This document shows positions 17,495 through 26,029 of a DNA stretch of 41,922 bases, in pieces. Location of the stretch: assembly GCF_903893715.1 (NCBI RefSeq), contig NZ_CAITNG010000069.1:1-41922 (forward strand), read 5' to 3'. The position numbers and the translations under genes were made by a program. Positions within the stretch are counted from its first letter, which is position 1; each line of letters starts with the position of its first letter. The DNA is from an uncultured Mucilaginibacter sp. (lineage in GTDB: Bacteria; Bacteroidota; Bacteroidia; Sphingobacteriales; Sphingobacteriaceae). The notes beneath the pieces are model-generated. The model ran no database searches and had not been told where the DNA came from. It saw nothing but the letters and a program-made list of their open reading frames with translations.

Positions 17495-18271
17495 ATGGAA
17501 ACCGAAAAAGATGATGTGTTGACCAAGCCCGGTACACCCTTAAAAGAGCCGGTTATTGTGATAGAACATCTTTACAAAAGCTTTGGCGACAATGCAGTGC
17601 TGAAAGATTTTAACCTCATCATAAACGAAGAAGAGAATGTAGTGGTATTGGGCAAATCGGGCTCAGGCAAATCGGTACTCATCAAATGTATCATCGGGCT
17701 GTTAAAACCCGATAGCGGGAACATATTTGTGTTTGGTGAGAATGTACCTGACATGGCGCATGAAGAATTAGATAGGATAAGGACCAAAATGGGATTCCTT
17801 TTTCAAGGCAATGCTTTGTACGATTCGATGACCGTCCGCGAAAACCTCGAATTTCCGCTGCGCCGGCACTGGATAGGTTTTTCGCAAGCAAAGGTGGATG
17901 GACTGGTGATGGAAGCGCTGGGCAATGTGGGTTTAAAACACGCTGTTGATATGATGCCGGCCGAATTATCGGGCGGAATGCTTAAACGTGTGGCGTTGGC
18001 CCGTACCATGATACTGCAGCCAGACATCATTTTATACGATGAGCCAACAACAGGGTTAGACCCGGTAACCGCGCGCGAAATAGATACGCTTATTATAACG
18101 CTGCAACGTAAATATCATACATCGTCAATCATCATATCGCACGATATGAACTGTGTTAAAAATACCGCCGACAGGGTGGTGCTGCTGCTGGATGGCAAAT
18201 GCTATACCGAAGGCACTTACCTCGATTTTGAAAAATCGACGGATGAAAATATCAGGCAGTTTTTTGAATAA
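17495..18271 (+). CDS. mlaF: MlaF-like ABC transporter ATP-binding protein
   Basis: 258 aa. Walker A GKSGSGKS (53-60), Q-loop in GFLFQGNALYDSMTV, signature LSGGMLKRVALART, Walker B IILYDEPTTGLD and the switch His in IIISHDM are all present. The ELSGGM and NALYDSMTVREN wording is typical of MlaF rather than other ABC ATPases. It powers the permease encoded just upstream (6-nt gap) and is 6 nt before the MCE gene, so the three are one operon. Cytoplasmic, membrane-associated. Confidence 0.95.
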   Translation: METEKDDVLTKPGTPLKEPVIVIEHLYKSFGDNAVLKDFNLIINEEENVVVLGKSGSGKSVLIKCIIGLLKPDSGNIFVFGENVPDMAHEELDRIRTKMGFLFQGNALYDSMTVRENLEFPLRRHWIGFSQAKVDGLVMEALGNVGLKHAVDMMPAELSGGMLKRVALARTMILQPDIILYDEPTTGLDPVTAREIDTLIITLQRKYHTSSIIISHDMNCVKNTADRVVLLLDGKCYTEGTYLDFEKSTDENIRQFFE

Positions 18272-18277
18272 AAGGAA

Positions 18278-19261
18278 ATGGCAAACCAGGTAGAAAACAA
18301 TACCAAACTCGGCATATTCGTACTATCAGGATTGATGGTGCTGATGATTGCATTTTATATGATAGGGAAGAACCACACTTTGTTTGGAAACAACTTCAAT
18401 TTAAAGGTGCGTTTTGCAAACCTGAACGGATTAACCGAAGGGAGCAATGTGATGTTCGCGGGTTTACAGGCGGGTACAGTTAAAAACATTCAACTGATCA
18501 ACGACACCAGCATTGAAGTAACGCTATTGATAGATGATAAGATAAAAGATTTTGTTCGTAAAAACGCTTTGGCATCCATCGGAACCGATGGATTGATGGG
18601 CAATAAAGTGGTTAACATTGTGCCGGTTAACCAGCCGATGGGCAAAGTTGAAAATGGTGATATGCTAATGGCCAAAAAAGCCGTTAACATGGATCAGATG
18701 CTGCAAACGCTATCGAAAACCAATAGCAACGTTGCCGATATATCCGAAGGGCTTAAAACAACGGTACTCAGCATCAACAAAAGTTCGGTTATGGGTATCT
18801 TAAATGATAAAAATATCGGCAGCAGTTTGAGTTCATCGTTAAAAAACATCAATAAGGCTACTTTAAATGCCAATCAAATAACAGCGAGTATAAACGAGAT
18901 GATGTTGCAGGCAAAAAGCGGCAAAGGCACATTGGGCATATTGCTTACAGATACGGCCACGGCCGAAAATTTAAGGGAGGCCATTGCCAAGATAAGGATG
19001 GCGGGCGATAACGTGAACCACATGACTTCCGATTTGAATAAAATGGTATTGGACATCAATCATAACCTTACCAGCGGTAAAGGCACGTTAAATACTTTGC
19101 TGCGCGATACCACAATAGCCAAAAACCTAAAGGCCAGTATGGACAATATCCAAAAAGGTACTGATGCTTTTAATCAGGATATGGAGGCCTTGAAACACAA
19201 TTTTCTGTTTAGCGGATATTTTAAAAAGCTGGAAAAACAGCAGGCAAAAGACAAGAAATAA
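18278..19261 (+). CDS. mlaD: MCE-domain (MlaD-like) lipid-binding protein
   Basis: 327 aa. One N-terminal transmembrane helix (about 11-29) is followed by the MCE domain (about 38-120: VRFANLNGLTEGSNVMFAGLQAGTVKNI). A long helical C-terminal part contains two copies of a GKGTLxxLLxDTxxAxNL unit about 60 residues apart. Those repeats are common in MCE proteins from Bacteroidota and actinobacteria, and form a periplasmic needle or tunnel. The protein gives the transporter its lipid specificity. No further MCE gene follows; the next gene starts 181 nt later behind its own dyad site. Confidence 0.93.
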   Translation: MANQVENNTKLGIFVLSGLMVLMIAFYMIGKNHTLFGNNFNLKVRFANLNGLTEGSNVMFAGLQAGTVKNIQLINDTSIEVTLLIDDKIKDFVRKNALASIGTDGLMGNKVVNIVPVNQPMGKVENGDMLMAKKAVNMDQMLQTLSKTNSNVADISEGLKTTVLSINKSSVMGILNDKNIGSSLSSSLKNINKATLNANQITASINEMMLQAKSGKGTLGILLTDTATAENLREAIAKIRMAGDNVNHMTSDLNKMVLDINHNLTSGKGTLNTLLRDTTIAKNLKASMDNIQKGTDAFNQDMEALKHNFLFSGYFKKLEKQQAKDKK

Positions 19262-19340
19262 CAGGAACCGAGTCCAAACCGTCGGAGCGTTAATACGAGT
19301 GTTCAAAAAACCAAAAATGCCGCTAAGTCACCCATTTACA

Positions 19341-19352
19341 TGACTGCCGTCA
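19341..19352 (+). promoter_or_regulatory. Site E: TGAC-N4-GTCA dyad
   Basis: TGACTGCCGTCA, perfect 4+4 palindrome. It ends 90 nt before the ATG of the beta-barrel gene, longer than at the other sites. No other gene lies between, so the transcript probably has a longer leader. Confidence 0.6.
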
Positions 19353-19442
19353 TTTCATGTGAACTCTTTACTACAGAGATTTATAGTTTATAACAGTTTC
19401 AAGACTTTCCTGAAGCTGAACGTTCTTTTAATCCATATCATC

Positions 19443-20213
19443 ATGAAAACATTAACTCTTTATCTGACAGGTATTTGTTTGATGTGTTTTTTCACCGATG
19501 TTAAAGCGCAGAGCCTTTATTTGGGTGTAAGGGGAGGCCTGAGTATCCCTAACCTAACAGCCGGCAGCGGTTACCAGAACCCGTTAAACACAGGCTATAG
19601 TTCGCGCCTTGGCCCCGATGCGGGTATTTTTGCAGAATATAAAATATCGAAGCTTTTTTCATTCGAAACCATGTTGCAATACTCATCGCAAGGGGGTAAA
19701 AAGAATGGCTTCCAGGCTTTTACGACACCTACAGAAATGGTGGTTATGTTCCCGCCCGATCAAGCTCCTGCTTATTTGTATGCAGATTATAAAAGCGAGG
19801 CTAAAATGAACTACCTGATGTTGCCTATTCTGGCAAAATTCGGTTGGAACATAAGCCGTACACCTTTGCACCTTTATGTTGGTGTCGGTCCATTTACCAG
19901 TTATTTAATAAATGCAAGCCAGGTTACCAGCGGGCAAAGCCAGTTTTTTGTGGACGCAGCAGGACAGCAGCCATTGCCCGGCGGCGCACAATCGTTTGAT
20001 GCTACTACCGATATCAAAGACCAACTACATAGGTTTAATGTTGGTATTGAAGGCAACTTGGGCTTTAGTTACCGAATTGGCGCAGGCAATATCTTTATAG
20101 AAGGCGGTGGCAATTACGGGTTGCTCAATATCCAAAAGAACGCGGTGGATGGCAAAAACAATACAGGTGCCGCTACCATTGATGTTGGGTACAGTTTTCT
20201 GTTTGGCAAATAA
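19443..20213 (+). CDS. Outer-membrane beta-barrel protein (PorT-like family)
   Basis: 256 aa from the ATG at 19443, which is directly followed by a good signal peptide (MKTLTLYLTGICLMCFFTDVKAQ). The frame is open further upstream but those residues are hydrophobic noise and would hide the signal. The mature part has alternating strands and YLGVRGGLSIPNLTAG, YSSRLGPDAGIFAEYKIS and a final IDVGYSFLFGK, the pattern of the outer-membrane beta-barrel (OMP_b-brl_2) family. It is probably an 8-10-strand surface protein. It heads a likely operon running to about 23433. Confidence 0.8.
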   Translation: MKTLTLYLTGICLMCFFTDVKAQSLYLGVRGGLSIPNLTAGSGYQNPLNTGYSSRLGPDAGIFAEYKISKLFSFETMLQYSSQGGKKNGFQAFTTPTEMVVMFPPDQAPAYLYADYKSEAKMNYLMLPILAKFGWNISRTPLHLYVGVGPFTSYLINASQVTSGQSQFFVDAAGQQPLPGGAQSFDATTDIKDQLHRFNVGIEGNLGFSYRIGAGNIFIEGGGNYGLLNIQKNAVDGKNNTGAATIDVGYSFLFGK

Positions 20214-20261
20214 TATGTTCCGTGTTTTTTGATTACGACCCCGTTTTAATATTGATTGGTT

Positions 20262-21668
20262 ATGATAAAATGTTTAGCCCGTGAATTATTCTTGACGCTA
20301 ATTTCTATCGGGGGCTGCGTTTTTCAGTCGACAGGTCAGATGTTACTTTATAACAACAGCAATACCATGCAGTACAGCGCAGTAAAATTGACGAACCCTA
20401 GTTTGACCGAAAAAAAAAGGTTTGGCCGGGCAACACTGTTTTTTGGCTTGGGCGAGGCAGTGCCATGGTCGTTTGATAAGTATATCGCAAAAGCAGATTT
20501 TGCCAATATCAGTTTCCAAACTTTGGGCTATAACATTAACCCCGGTAGCTGGTCGTGGGATTCGGATGATTTTATTACCAATCAATTGGCGCATCCTGCG
20601 CATGGCAATATATTTTTCAATGCTTACCGGTCTAATGGTTACACTTTTTGGCAATCTGTACCTGCGGTATTTGTTGGGAGTTATATTTGGGAAACTGCAG
20701 GAGAAACACAGGCCCCGTCAATCAACGATTTTATCAATACAAGCTTTGGCGGCGTAATATTGGGCGAGATGACCCACCGGCTGGCCAATAAGATCATCAA
20801 TAACCATACCCGTGGGGTTAAACGCCAGCTTAGCGAAATATTTGCCTGTATGATAAACCCGGTAAACGGTCTCACCCGGATAACCAATGGCCAGTGGGGA
20901 AAGGTATCGGACAATTCAAAAGAACGCGACTCATCGCTGGTAGCCACGGAGTTTGATGCCGGCATGCGCCGGTTTAGCGCAAACGGTCAGCAGGGGAAGT
21001 TTGGTTGGTACGCGCATATCAAACTGATGTATGGTACACCTTTCGAGCAATATAGAACGCCGTTCAGTTATATAGAGGTGAATACCGAGTTTGGGCAAGA
21101 CAAAACCTCTATTGCCAACGTGGTTACCGTGTCCGGGTCGTTGACCGGGTTTTCCGTCCAATCGTCAGATCAAGTAAAGCATGTTGGGTTGCTCACCGTA
21201 AACTACGATTATATCAATAACGAAGCGTTTTTTTACAGTGCGCAAAACATCAGGTTTAACTTGTTTTCGGAATTTAAACTGAACAAAAAACTTAAAGTCA
21301 ATACCTCGGCAGGAGCGGGCGCAATTGTTCTGGCAGCTGTACCTGATCCTTATTTGTACGCAGGCCGGCCGTATGATTTTTGTTCGGGTGTAGGGTTCAT
21401 CGGCTCTGCAGGGGTTGATGCCGGCGAAAAATTCTTTTTAAACATCCGATACCGTGGTGGTTGGGTTACAACATTAAGCGGTAATTCATCCAGTTATTTT
21501 ATCCATACTGTTACAGGCGAAGCAAGATACGCTTTTACCGACAGGGTTTCGATTTGTGCCGAACCGGGCTATTTTACATTAAGGGGCGACTATAAATTTT
21601 ATGAAAACATCAATAAAACTTATCCTTATTTCAGAGCATCGGTAAGGTATGCTGTCGATTTTAGGTGA
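20262..21668 (+). CDS. DUF3943 outer-membrane protein
   Basis: 468 aa from the ATG at 20262. A signal peptide is visible (about 1-25, ending in STGQ). The conserved DUF3943 block NQLAHPAHGNIFFNAYRSNG is present, followed by many short amphipathic strands and a terminal barrel-like strand (ASVRYAVDFR). A short lipid-facing motif pattern GVKRQLSEIFACMINPVNG is also typical. It lies 48 nt after the preceding barrel gene, on the same strand. Function of the family is unknown; surface or outer-membrane location is inferred from fold. Confidence 0.75.
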   Translation: MIKCLARELFLTLISIGGCVFQSTGQMLLYNNSNTMQYSAVKLTNPSLTEKKRFGRATLFFGLGEAVPWSFDKYIAKADFANISFQTLGYNINPGSWSWDSDDFITNQLAHPAHGNIFFNAYRSNGYTFWQSVPAVFVGSYIWETAGETQAPSINDFINTSFGGVILGEMTHRLANKIINNHTRGVKRQLSEIFACMINPVNGLTRITNGQWGKVSDNSKERDSSLVATEFDAGMRRFSANGQQGKFGWYAHIKLMYGTPFEQYRTPFSYIEVNTEFGQDKTSIANVVTVSGSLTGFSVQSSDQVKHVGLLTVNYDYINNEAFFYSAQNIRFNLFSEFKLNKKLKVNTSAGAGAIVLAAVPDPYLYAGRPYDFCSGVGFIGSAGVDAGEKFFLNIRYRGGWVTTLSGNSSSYFIHTVTGEARYAFTDRVSICAEPGYFTLRGDYKFYENINKTYPYFRASVRYAVDFR

Positions 21669-21710
21669 TATGAAGTCAGCAGCATCTGCTATTAAATTAA
21701 AGATAAAGCC

Positions 21711-21914
21711 ATGGAAAACATTAGCGATTTAAGCAAAAAAATAGCAGCAGGTAAGCCTGTTGAGTACCCGATACCTGGAAAACAGCCCGAGATAAAACCA
21801 TCTGTTGTGCCCGAACATGCGCCAATGCCGGGCGAAAAGCCGGAGGTTGTGCCGAAGGAGGAACCTTTTGAAGGCCCGCCGCCCGAAATACCGCAGCCGG
21901 AACAAGGGCAATAA
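21711..21914 (+). CDS. Small acidic proline-rich protein (67 aa)
   Basis: 67 aa with 15 prolines and many Glu/Lys, in a loose repeat of the form xPEVVPxxxP (PEIKPSVVPEHAP, PEVVPKEEPFEGPPPE). No signal peptide or membrane segment is visible, and no known family is recognised. It would be extended and disordered. The Pro/Lys/Glu pattern recalls periplasm-spanning linkers such as in TonB, but without a membrane anchor that is weak. Downstream of the DUF3943 gene by 42 nt with a plausible start (AAAGCCATGG), so probably translated in the same operon. Confidence 0.6.
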   Translation: MENISDLSKKIAAGKPVEYPIPGKQPEIKPSVVPEHAPMPGEKPEVVPKEEPFEGPPPEIPQPEQGQ

Positions 21915-21968
21915 AAATAACTTTCAACCGGGCTAATACAATGTAAAACCTTTTTTAATTAGTGTATC

Positions 21969-22100
21969 ATGAAACAACCATTAAAAATGAAATATCCTAA
22001 CAGCAGGCTAAACCCTTATATCGTATTGCTCCTTTTGCTATTGTTGCTTTTTATATTGTTTACTGCGGTGGTTTTTTTGATAAAAAATCCTGCTTTTTAG
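21969..22100 (+). CDS. Small single-span membrane protein (43 aa)
   Basis: 43 aa: a basic N-terminal arm (MKQPLKMKYPNSRLNP), then one long hydrophobic helix (about residues 17-38, rich in Leu) and a short NPAF end. The basic arm predicts an N-in orientation in the inner membrane. No family recognised. It lies between the proline-rich ORF and the flavin-binding gene on the same strand, in an apparently continuous operon. Small Leu-rich single-span proteins often modulate transporters or kinases; the kinase at 22654 is a nearby candidate partner, but this is speculation. Confidence 0.6.
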   Translation: MKQPLKMKYPNSRLNPYIVLLLLLLLLFILFTAVVFLIKNPAF

Positions 22101-22150
22101 TGTCGGCGAGGTAATGTTAGACAGCGTTTATTTCTTTTAAATTAAAGATT

Positions 22151-22606
22151 ATGTTAGGGAAACTAAGTGAAAAACAAATCGAGGATTTGTTGACACGACG
22201 GGTAACCGGAAGGATAGGTTGCCACGCCGATGGGGCGACCTATGTTGTCCCCATTAATTACGTTTACCGCAGCCCGAACATTTTTGCCCATTCAACGAGT
22301 GGAAAAAAAATTGAGATGATGCGCAAGAACCCGGAAGTGTGTTTTCAGGTAGATGAAATACAGGATATATTTAACTGGCAAAGCGTGATAGCCTGGGGCA
22401 AGTTCGAAGAAATAAAAGATGAGAACGAAAAGCACCGGGCAATGCAGGGTATCATACATCAATTGATGCCCTTGGTTAACAAGCCTTCAGGCCATGCGTC
22501 GCACGGTATTGCTGATAGGGAAAAGGATATCGGCACGTCGGTTGAGCTGATTGTATACAAAATAGTGTTGCGCGAAAAGACAGGTCGTTTTGAGTCGGAA
22601 TATTAA
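22151..22606 (+). CDS. Pyridoxamine 5'-phosphate oxidase-like FMN-binding protein
   Basis: 151 aa of the PNPOx-like split-barrel superfamily. The start GRIGCHADGATYVVPINYVY and the following IFAHSTSGKKIEMMRKNPEVCFQVDEI match the small stand-alone flavin-binding members, not true PdxH. These bind FMN and often reduce or bind flavin-like or haem ligands. It belongs to the stress operon starting at 19443 and sits directly before a histidine kinase. Similar genes appear among dormancy or low-oxygen regulons in other phyla, which fits the context. Confidence 0.85.
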   Translation: MLGKLSEKQIEDLLTRRVTGRIGCHADGATYVVPINYVYRSPNIFAHSTSGKKIEMMRKNPEVCFQVDEIQDIFNWQSVIAWGKFEEIKDENEKHRAMQGIIHQLMPLVNKPSGHASHGIADREKDIGTSVELIVYKIVLREKTGRFESEY

Positions 22607-22653
22607 GGAGCTTATTCATTGTTTAAACCACTGTAAAAAACAGGGATGATTTG

Positions 22654-23433
22654 ATGCAAAAGTTAAAAGACGAAACGCCGCAGATCCACGAATTGTTCGA
22701 CCAGTTAAAACTATCGTACCGGAACCTTAATGCCGCCTTTAAACGGGAAAAGGAAACCAATAAAATGAAAAGCCATTTTTTTGCCATGGCCTCTCATGAA
22801 TTTCGCTCGCCATTAACCAGTATCCAGCTTTCAGCTTCGTTGGTTGAGCGATATTACGATAAGATGGATGAACAAAAAAGGACATTCCACTTAAGAAAAA
22901 TACAAACGGCGGTTACCGATATGACTGCCATTTTAAATGATTTTTTATCGGCAGAAGGCTTGGAAAATGGAAACATGGCGCCCGTTTTTCAGGAATTTGA
23001 CTTAGTAACGTTTTGCGAAGATGCTGCTCAGGAAATGCAATGGGCTGCAAAACCACAACAAAAAATATTGTACCGGCATATGGGTAAAATTACCCGCGTT
23101 TTGCTCGATAAAAACTTCCTTAAACACTGTATCGTGAATTTGATTTCGAATGCCATCAAATACTCACACGAAACCGGCATCATCTGGATTGAAACCGCGA
23201 TGAGCGAAAGGTCGTGTGTGATTAGGATAAGGGACAAGGGAATTGGCATCCCCAAAGAATGTCAAGACCATATTTTCACACCCTTTTTTCGGGCGACCAA
23301 CACCGCCGACATATCGGGCACGGGCCTGGGATTGAATATTGTTAAGCATTATGTGAATTTAATGAACGGGAAAATTCGCTTTACCAGTGCTATTAATACG
23401 GGTACCACCTTTACCATTGTTTTCCGAGTGTAA
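22654..23433 (+). CDS. Soluble sensor histidine kinase
   Basis: 259 aa from the ATG at 22654. No transmembrane segment or PAS/GAF domain: only a short N-terminal coiled helix (1-40) precedes the HisKA domain with H48 in MASHEFRSPLTSIQ. The HATPase domain shows NLISNAIKYS, RDKGIGIP and GTGLGLNIV. With no sensor of its own and no adjacent response regulator, it may sense through a partner such as the flavin protein encoded 47 nt upstream, or act as a hybrid-like relay. Last gene of the presumed operon. Confidence 0.88.
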   Translation: MQKLKDETPQIHELFDQLKLSYRNLNAAFKREKETNKMKSHFFAMASHEFRSPLTSIQLSASLVERYYDKMDEQKRTFHLRKIQTAVTDMTAILNDFLSAEGLENGNMAPVFQEFDLVTFCEDAAQEMQWAAKPQQKILYRHMGKITRVLLDKNFLKHCIVNLISNAIKYSHETGIIWIETAMSERSCVIRIRDKGIGIPKECQDHIFTPFFRATNTADISGTGLGLNIVKHYVNLMNGKIRFTSAINTGTTFTIVFRV

Positions 23434-23518
23434 ATCCGTAGTCAATATTTTATTACAGGGAAGGTTATTGATCATTTCCGAACTGATGTAACCGTTTGAT
23501 TACAATCAATATAACACA

Positions 23519-23530
23519 TGTCCAGTGTCA
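23519..23530 (+). promoter_or_regulatory. Site G: TGTC-N4-GTCA dyad
   Basis: TGTCCAGTGTCA: the right half is perfect and the left half is TGTC. It ends 64 nt before the BON-domain gene and is followed by TTTAATTTAG. Weaker copy of the island motif. Confidence 0.45.
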
Positions 23531-23594
23531 TTTAATTTAGTGTTGTTGAGGGGTAACTTTATGTATTATTTTATTAACCTAAAATTTTAAGATT

Positions 23595-24263
23595 ATGAAA
23601 ACTGACATTCAAATTCAGAAAGACGTGATGGAAGAGCTGAAATGGGATCCGTTTCTGGTGTCGTCCGAAATTGGTGTAGCAGTAAAAAACGGTATTGTAA
23701 CCTTGTCGGGAATTGTTGATACCTATTCGAAAAAGCTAAGTGCCGAATTGGCTGCCAAAAGGGTAGCGGGGTTAAAGGCTGTAGCTGAAGACATACAAGT
23801 GGGCGTATCGTCAAAATATATGAAAACCGACGCCGAAATTGCGGATGCCGTTTACTCGGTTTTAAAATGGCACTCGGCCGTACAGGAAGACAAGATAAAG
23901 ATAACCGTGGAAGACGGCACCGTTAAATTGGAAGGAGTTGTTGATTGGGAGTACCAGCGCAACAATGCGCGGACAGCAATTGAAAACCTGGTGGGCATCC
24001 ACTCGATCATCAACCTGATTACAGTAAAACCAAGGGTTGAAACCACTGATCTGGAAAAAAAGATCAAAGCCGCTTTCCATAGGAGTGCAACTATTGATTC
24101 GGGTAAAATCCATCTCACTGTTTATGGTAGCAAAGTTACACTGCGTGGCAAGGTACGTTCGTTTGCCGAAGTTGAAGAGGCCGAAAACGCTGTGTGGGCA
24201 GCACCCGGGGTGCTTACCGTTGATAACCAATTAGAACTAGACGAACCCGAATATGCTTTTTAA
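23595..24263 (+). CDS. Triple BON-domain protein
   Basis: 222 aa made of three successive BON domains (about 3-70, 77-145 and 148-216). Each has the alpha/beta pattern ending in a GxVxxxxxxxxAExxxxxxxGV-type turn, for example GIVTLSGIVDTYSKKLSAE, GTVKLEGVVDWEYQRNNAR and SKVTLRGKVRSFAEVEEAE. No signal peptide, so cytoplasmic, unlike OsmY. BON domains bind phospholipid, peptidoglycan or potassium in relatives. Its monocistronic unit is bounded by site G and a clear terminator. It fits an osmotic or envelope-stress role. Confidence 0.88.
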   Translation: MKTDIQIQKDVMEELKWDPFLVSSEIGVAVKNGIVTLSGIVDTYSKKLSAELAAKRVAGLKAVAEDIQVGVSSKYMKTDAEIADAVYSVLKWHSAVQEDKIKITVEDGTVKLEGVVDWEYQRNNARTAIENLVGIHSIINLITVKPRVETTDLEKKIKAAFHRSATIDSGKIHLTVYGSKVTLRGKVRSFAEVEEAENAVWAAPGVLTVDNQLELDEPEYAF

Positions 24264-24309
24264 GGTAGCTGGCTGCTTCGCTTGAAATAACAACCGCCAG
24301 TCCATTATG

Positions 24310-24350
24310 AAAAAGGCTATCTTAACAAATGAAGTTGAGATAGCCTTTTT
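24310..24350 (+). terminator. Terminator after the BON gene
   Basis: Stem GGCTATCTTAAC paired with GTTGAGATAGCC (one G-U pair), flanked by A and T runs so that it can work in both directions. Starts about 46 nt after the BON stop. Confidence 0.85.
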
Positions 24351-24374
24351 GTTGATAAGTATCATTTTACCCAT

Positions 24375-24386
24375 TGACGGCAGTCA
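24375..24386 (+). promoter_or_regulatory. Site H: TGAC-N4-GTCA dyad
   Basis: TGACGGCAGTCA, perfect 4+4 palindrome ending 58 nt before the lipoprotein ATG. A TATTTTG element lies 12 nt downstream, as at sites A and B. Confidence 0.65.
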
Positions 24387-24444
24387 TGCAAAAGCAGATA
24401 TTTTGCAGGTAACTTGTATAGCTTATTAACAAAGGCAACAGGCT

Positions 24445-25095
24445 ATGAAAAAGATTATAAACCTGGGTATCGGCTTACTGATGATGGTTGGCTGTACCTC
24501 GTCGAGGATTACCACGTCGTGGAAAGTGCCGGGCATTGTACCACAACAATATCATAAAATAATGGTGTTAGGCCTTGTACACGATAAAAACCGGGCATTG
24601 CAGGAAGATATGGAGAACCACATGGTTGGCGATTTGCGCGACCTTGGATATCAGGCGGTTTCATCGTTGCAGGAATACGGACCAAAGGCTTTTGACAAAT
24701 TGGACGAAGCGACAGCCATCGCACAATTAAAAACAAGCGGGGTGGATGCCGTTGTTACCATCGTACTGCTCGATAAGCAACGCGAGCACGATTACGTGCC
24801 CGGTCAAATCTTCTACTCTCCCTATGGTGGCTACTATCACGACGCGTTTTGGGGTTACCGGACTGTTTTATACAGCCGTATTTACGAGCCAGGTTACTAC
24901 GTGGTGAATACCAGGTTTTTTTGGGAAAGCAATTTGTATGATATGAGTACGCAAAAACTGATTTATTCTGTTCAAACTGAGTCGTTCGATCCCGCTAATT
25001 CAGAGACTATGGCCCATGAGTATGGAAAGATGATCATAAAAAACATGGTGCAGCAAAGCGTATTGAAAGATAATGGTGCAGTGCTTGTTAAATAA
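24445..25095 (+). CDS. Small envelope lipoprotein
   Basis: 216 aa. The N-terminus MKKIINLGIGLLMMVGCTSSR is a lipoprotein signal with the acylated Cys at residue 17. The mature part starts with TTSWKVPGIVPQQYHKIMVLGLVHDKNRALQEDMENHM, a pattern resembling DUF4136-like or TolB-type Bacteroidota lipoproteins. A central loop rich in Tyr/Gly/His (YSPYGGYYHDAFWGY) and a C-terminal helix follow. Probably faces the periplasm. It stands alone, between site H and a strong hairpin terminator. Function unknown. Confidence 0.75.
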   Translation: MKKIINLGIGLLMMVGCTSSRITTSWKVPGIVPQQYHKIMVLGLVHDKNRALQEDMENHMVGDLRDLGYQAVSSLQEYGPKAFDKLDEATAIAQLKTSGVDAVVTIVLLDKQREHDYVPGQIFYSPYGGYYHDAFWGYRTVLYSRIYEPGYYVVNTRFFWESNLYDMSTQKLIYSVQTESFDPANSETMAHEYGKMIIKNMVQQSVLKDNGAVLVK

Positions 25096-25165
25096 ACGGT
25101 GCAAACGTTAAATCGATATTTATAGCGTACATTTATTCCATTCGTTCGTTCCCAGAACAGCTTTC

Positions 25166-25195
25166 AAACCGGGGCCTAGTTACAAGCCCCGGTTT
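25166..25195 (+). terminator. Terminator after the lipoprotein gene
   Basis: Perfect 10-bp GC-rich stem AAACCGGGGC / GCCCCGGTTT with a 10-nt loop, followed by GACGTTTTTTG. Confidence 0.88.
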
Positions 25196-25249
25196 GACGT
25201 TTTTTGCTCTTTTGGTTTTTATCATCCATTAAAATCAAAAGGGTAAACT

Positions 25250-25945
25250 ATGTGTTTTTCGGCAAGTGCAAGTTTTGGGGCAGGGGCTGTTCTGTTGGCT
25301 ATGGGCGTTACATCGCTCAAAAAGTGTAGTAAGCCATCGCAAATACTGTTTGCAAGCATTCCATTGTTTTTTGCGCTACAACAAATTACCGAAGGCTTTT
25401 TATGGGTGAGTTTGTTGCACCCTTCATTTGCTTTGTGTCGATGGCCGGCTACCTATCTCTTTTTGTTGTTTGCTCAAATCATTTGGCCTGTTTGGGTACC
25501 ACTTTCAATCCGGTTGCTTGAGAAGGATCCAAACAGGAAAAAGTGGCTGAATATGGCGTTGGGGACGGGCTTATTGGTGTCCGTTTATCTGGCATTCAGA
25601 ATGGTAACCCAACATGTTGGAGCCAGCATAATCGGCTGGCATGTGGTGTACGATATCGGTGAGCCTGATCCGGTTTTACATTCATCAACCGTGCTATATT
25701 TTATTGCAACGGTGGCGCCATCATTCATTTCATCGGTAAAAAAAATGTGGATATTCGGCATTTCAGCTACCTTGGCATACATTATTTCGTACATATTTTT
25801 TGAGCATTATCTAATATCGGTATGGTGTTTCCTTGCCGCTATCATGAGCAGCGCGGTGATTACCATTATGTTTGATTTGTACAAAAATGTTTTAGAGGAT
25901 AACAACGCTCCCAAACCAAGTGTGGAAAGCGATGGGGGTAAATAG
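25250..25945 (+). CDS. DUF6629 multi-pass membrane protein
   Basis: 231 aa with about seven hydrophobic segments. The start MCFSASASFGAGAVLLAMGV is the hallmark of the DUF6629 family, which conserves an N-terminal MCFSA motif. Other visible features are the conserved QQITEGFLW segment after helix 2 and GWHVVYD in a loop. It is an inner-membrane protein of unknown function. It has no dyad site in its 154-nt upstream gap, so it may not belong to the stress regulon, although it sits inside the island. It is convergent with the universal stress gene. Confidence 0.85.
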   Translation: MCFSASASFGAGAVLLAMGVTSLKKCSKPSQILFASIPLFFALQQITEGFLWVSLLHPSFALCRWPATYLFLLFAQIIWPVWVPLSIRLLEKDPNRKKWLNMALGTGLLVSVYLAFRMVTQHVGASIIGWHVVYDIGEPDPVLHSSTVLYFIATVAPSFISSVKKMWIFGISATLAYIISYIFFEHYLISVWCFLAAIMSSAVITIMFDLYKNVLEDNNAPKPSVESDGGK

Positions 25946-25966
25946 ACCACACTTTCAAAATAAAAA

Positions 25967-25997
25967 AAACAGGTAAAACCTTTTGCTTTACCTGTTT
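25967..25997. terminator. Bidirectional terminator between convergent genes
   Basis: Stem AAACAGGTAAA / TTTACCTGTTT with a nine-base loop, preceded by an A run. It can terminate the DUF6629 gene (+) and the universal stress gene (-). Confidence 0.75.
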
Positions 25998-26029
25998 GGG
26001 CATTATGATAGGTTTGAAGGTTGCCTGAC

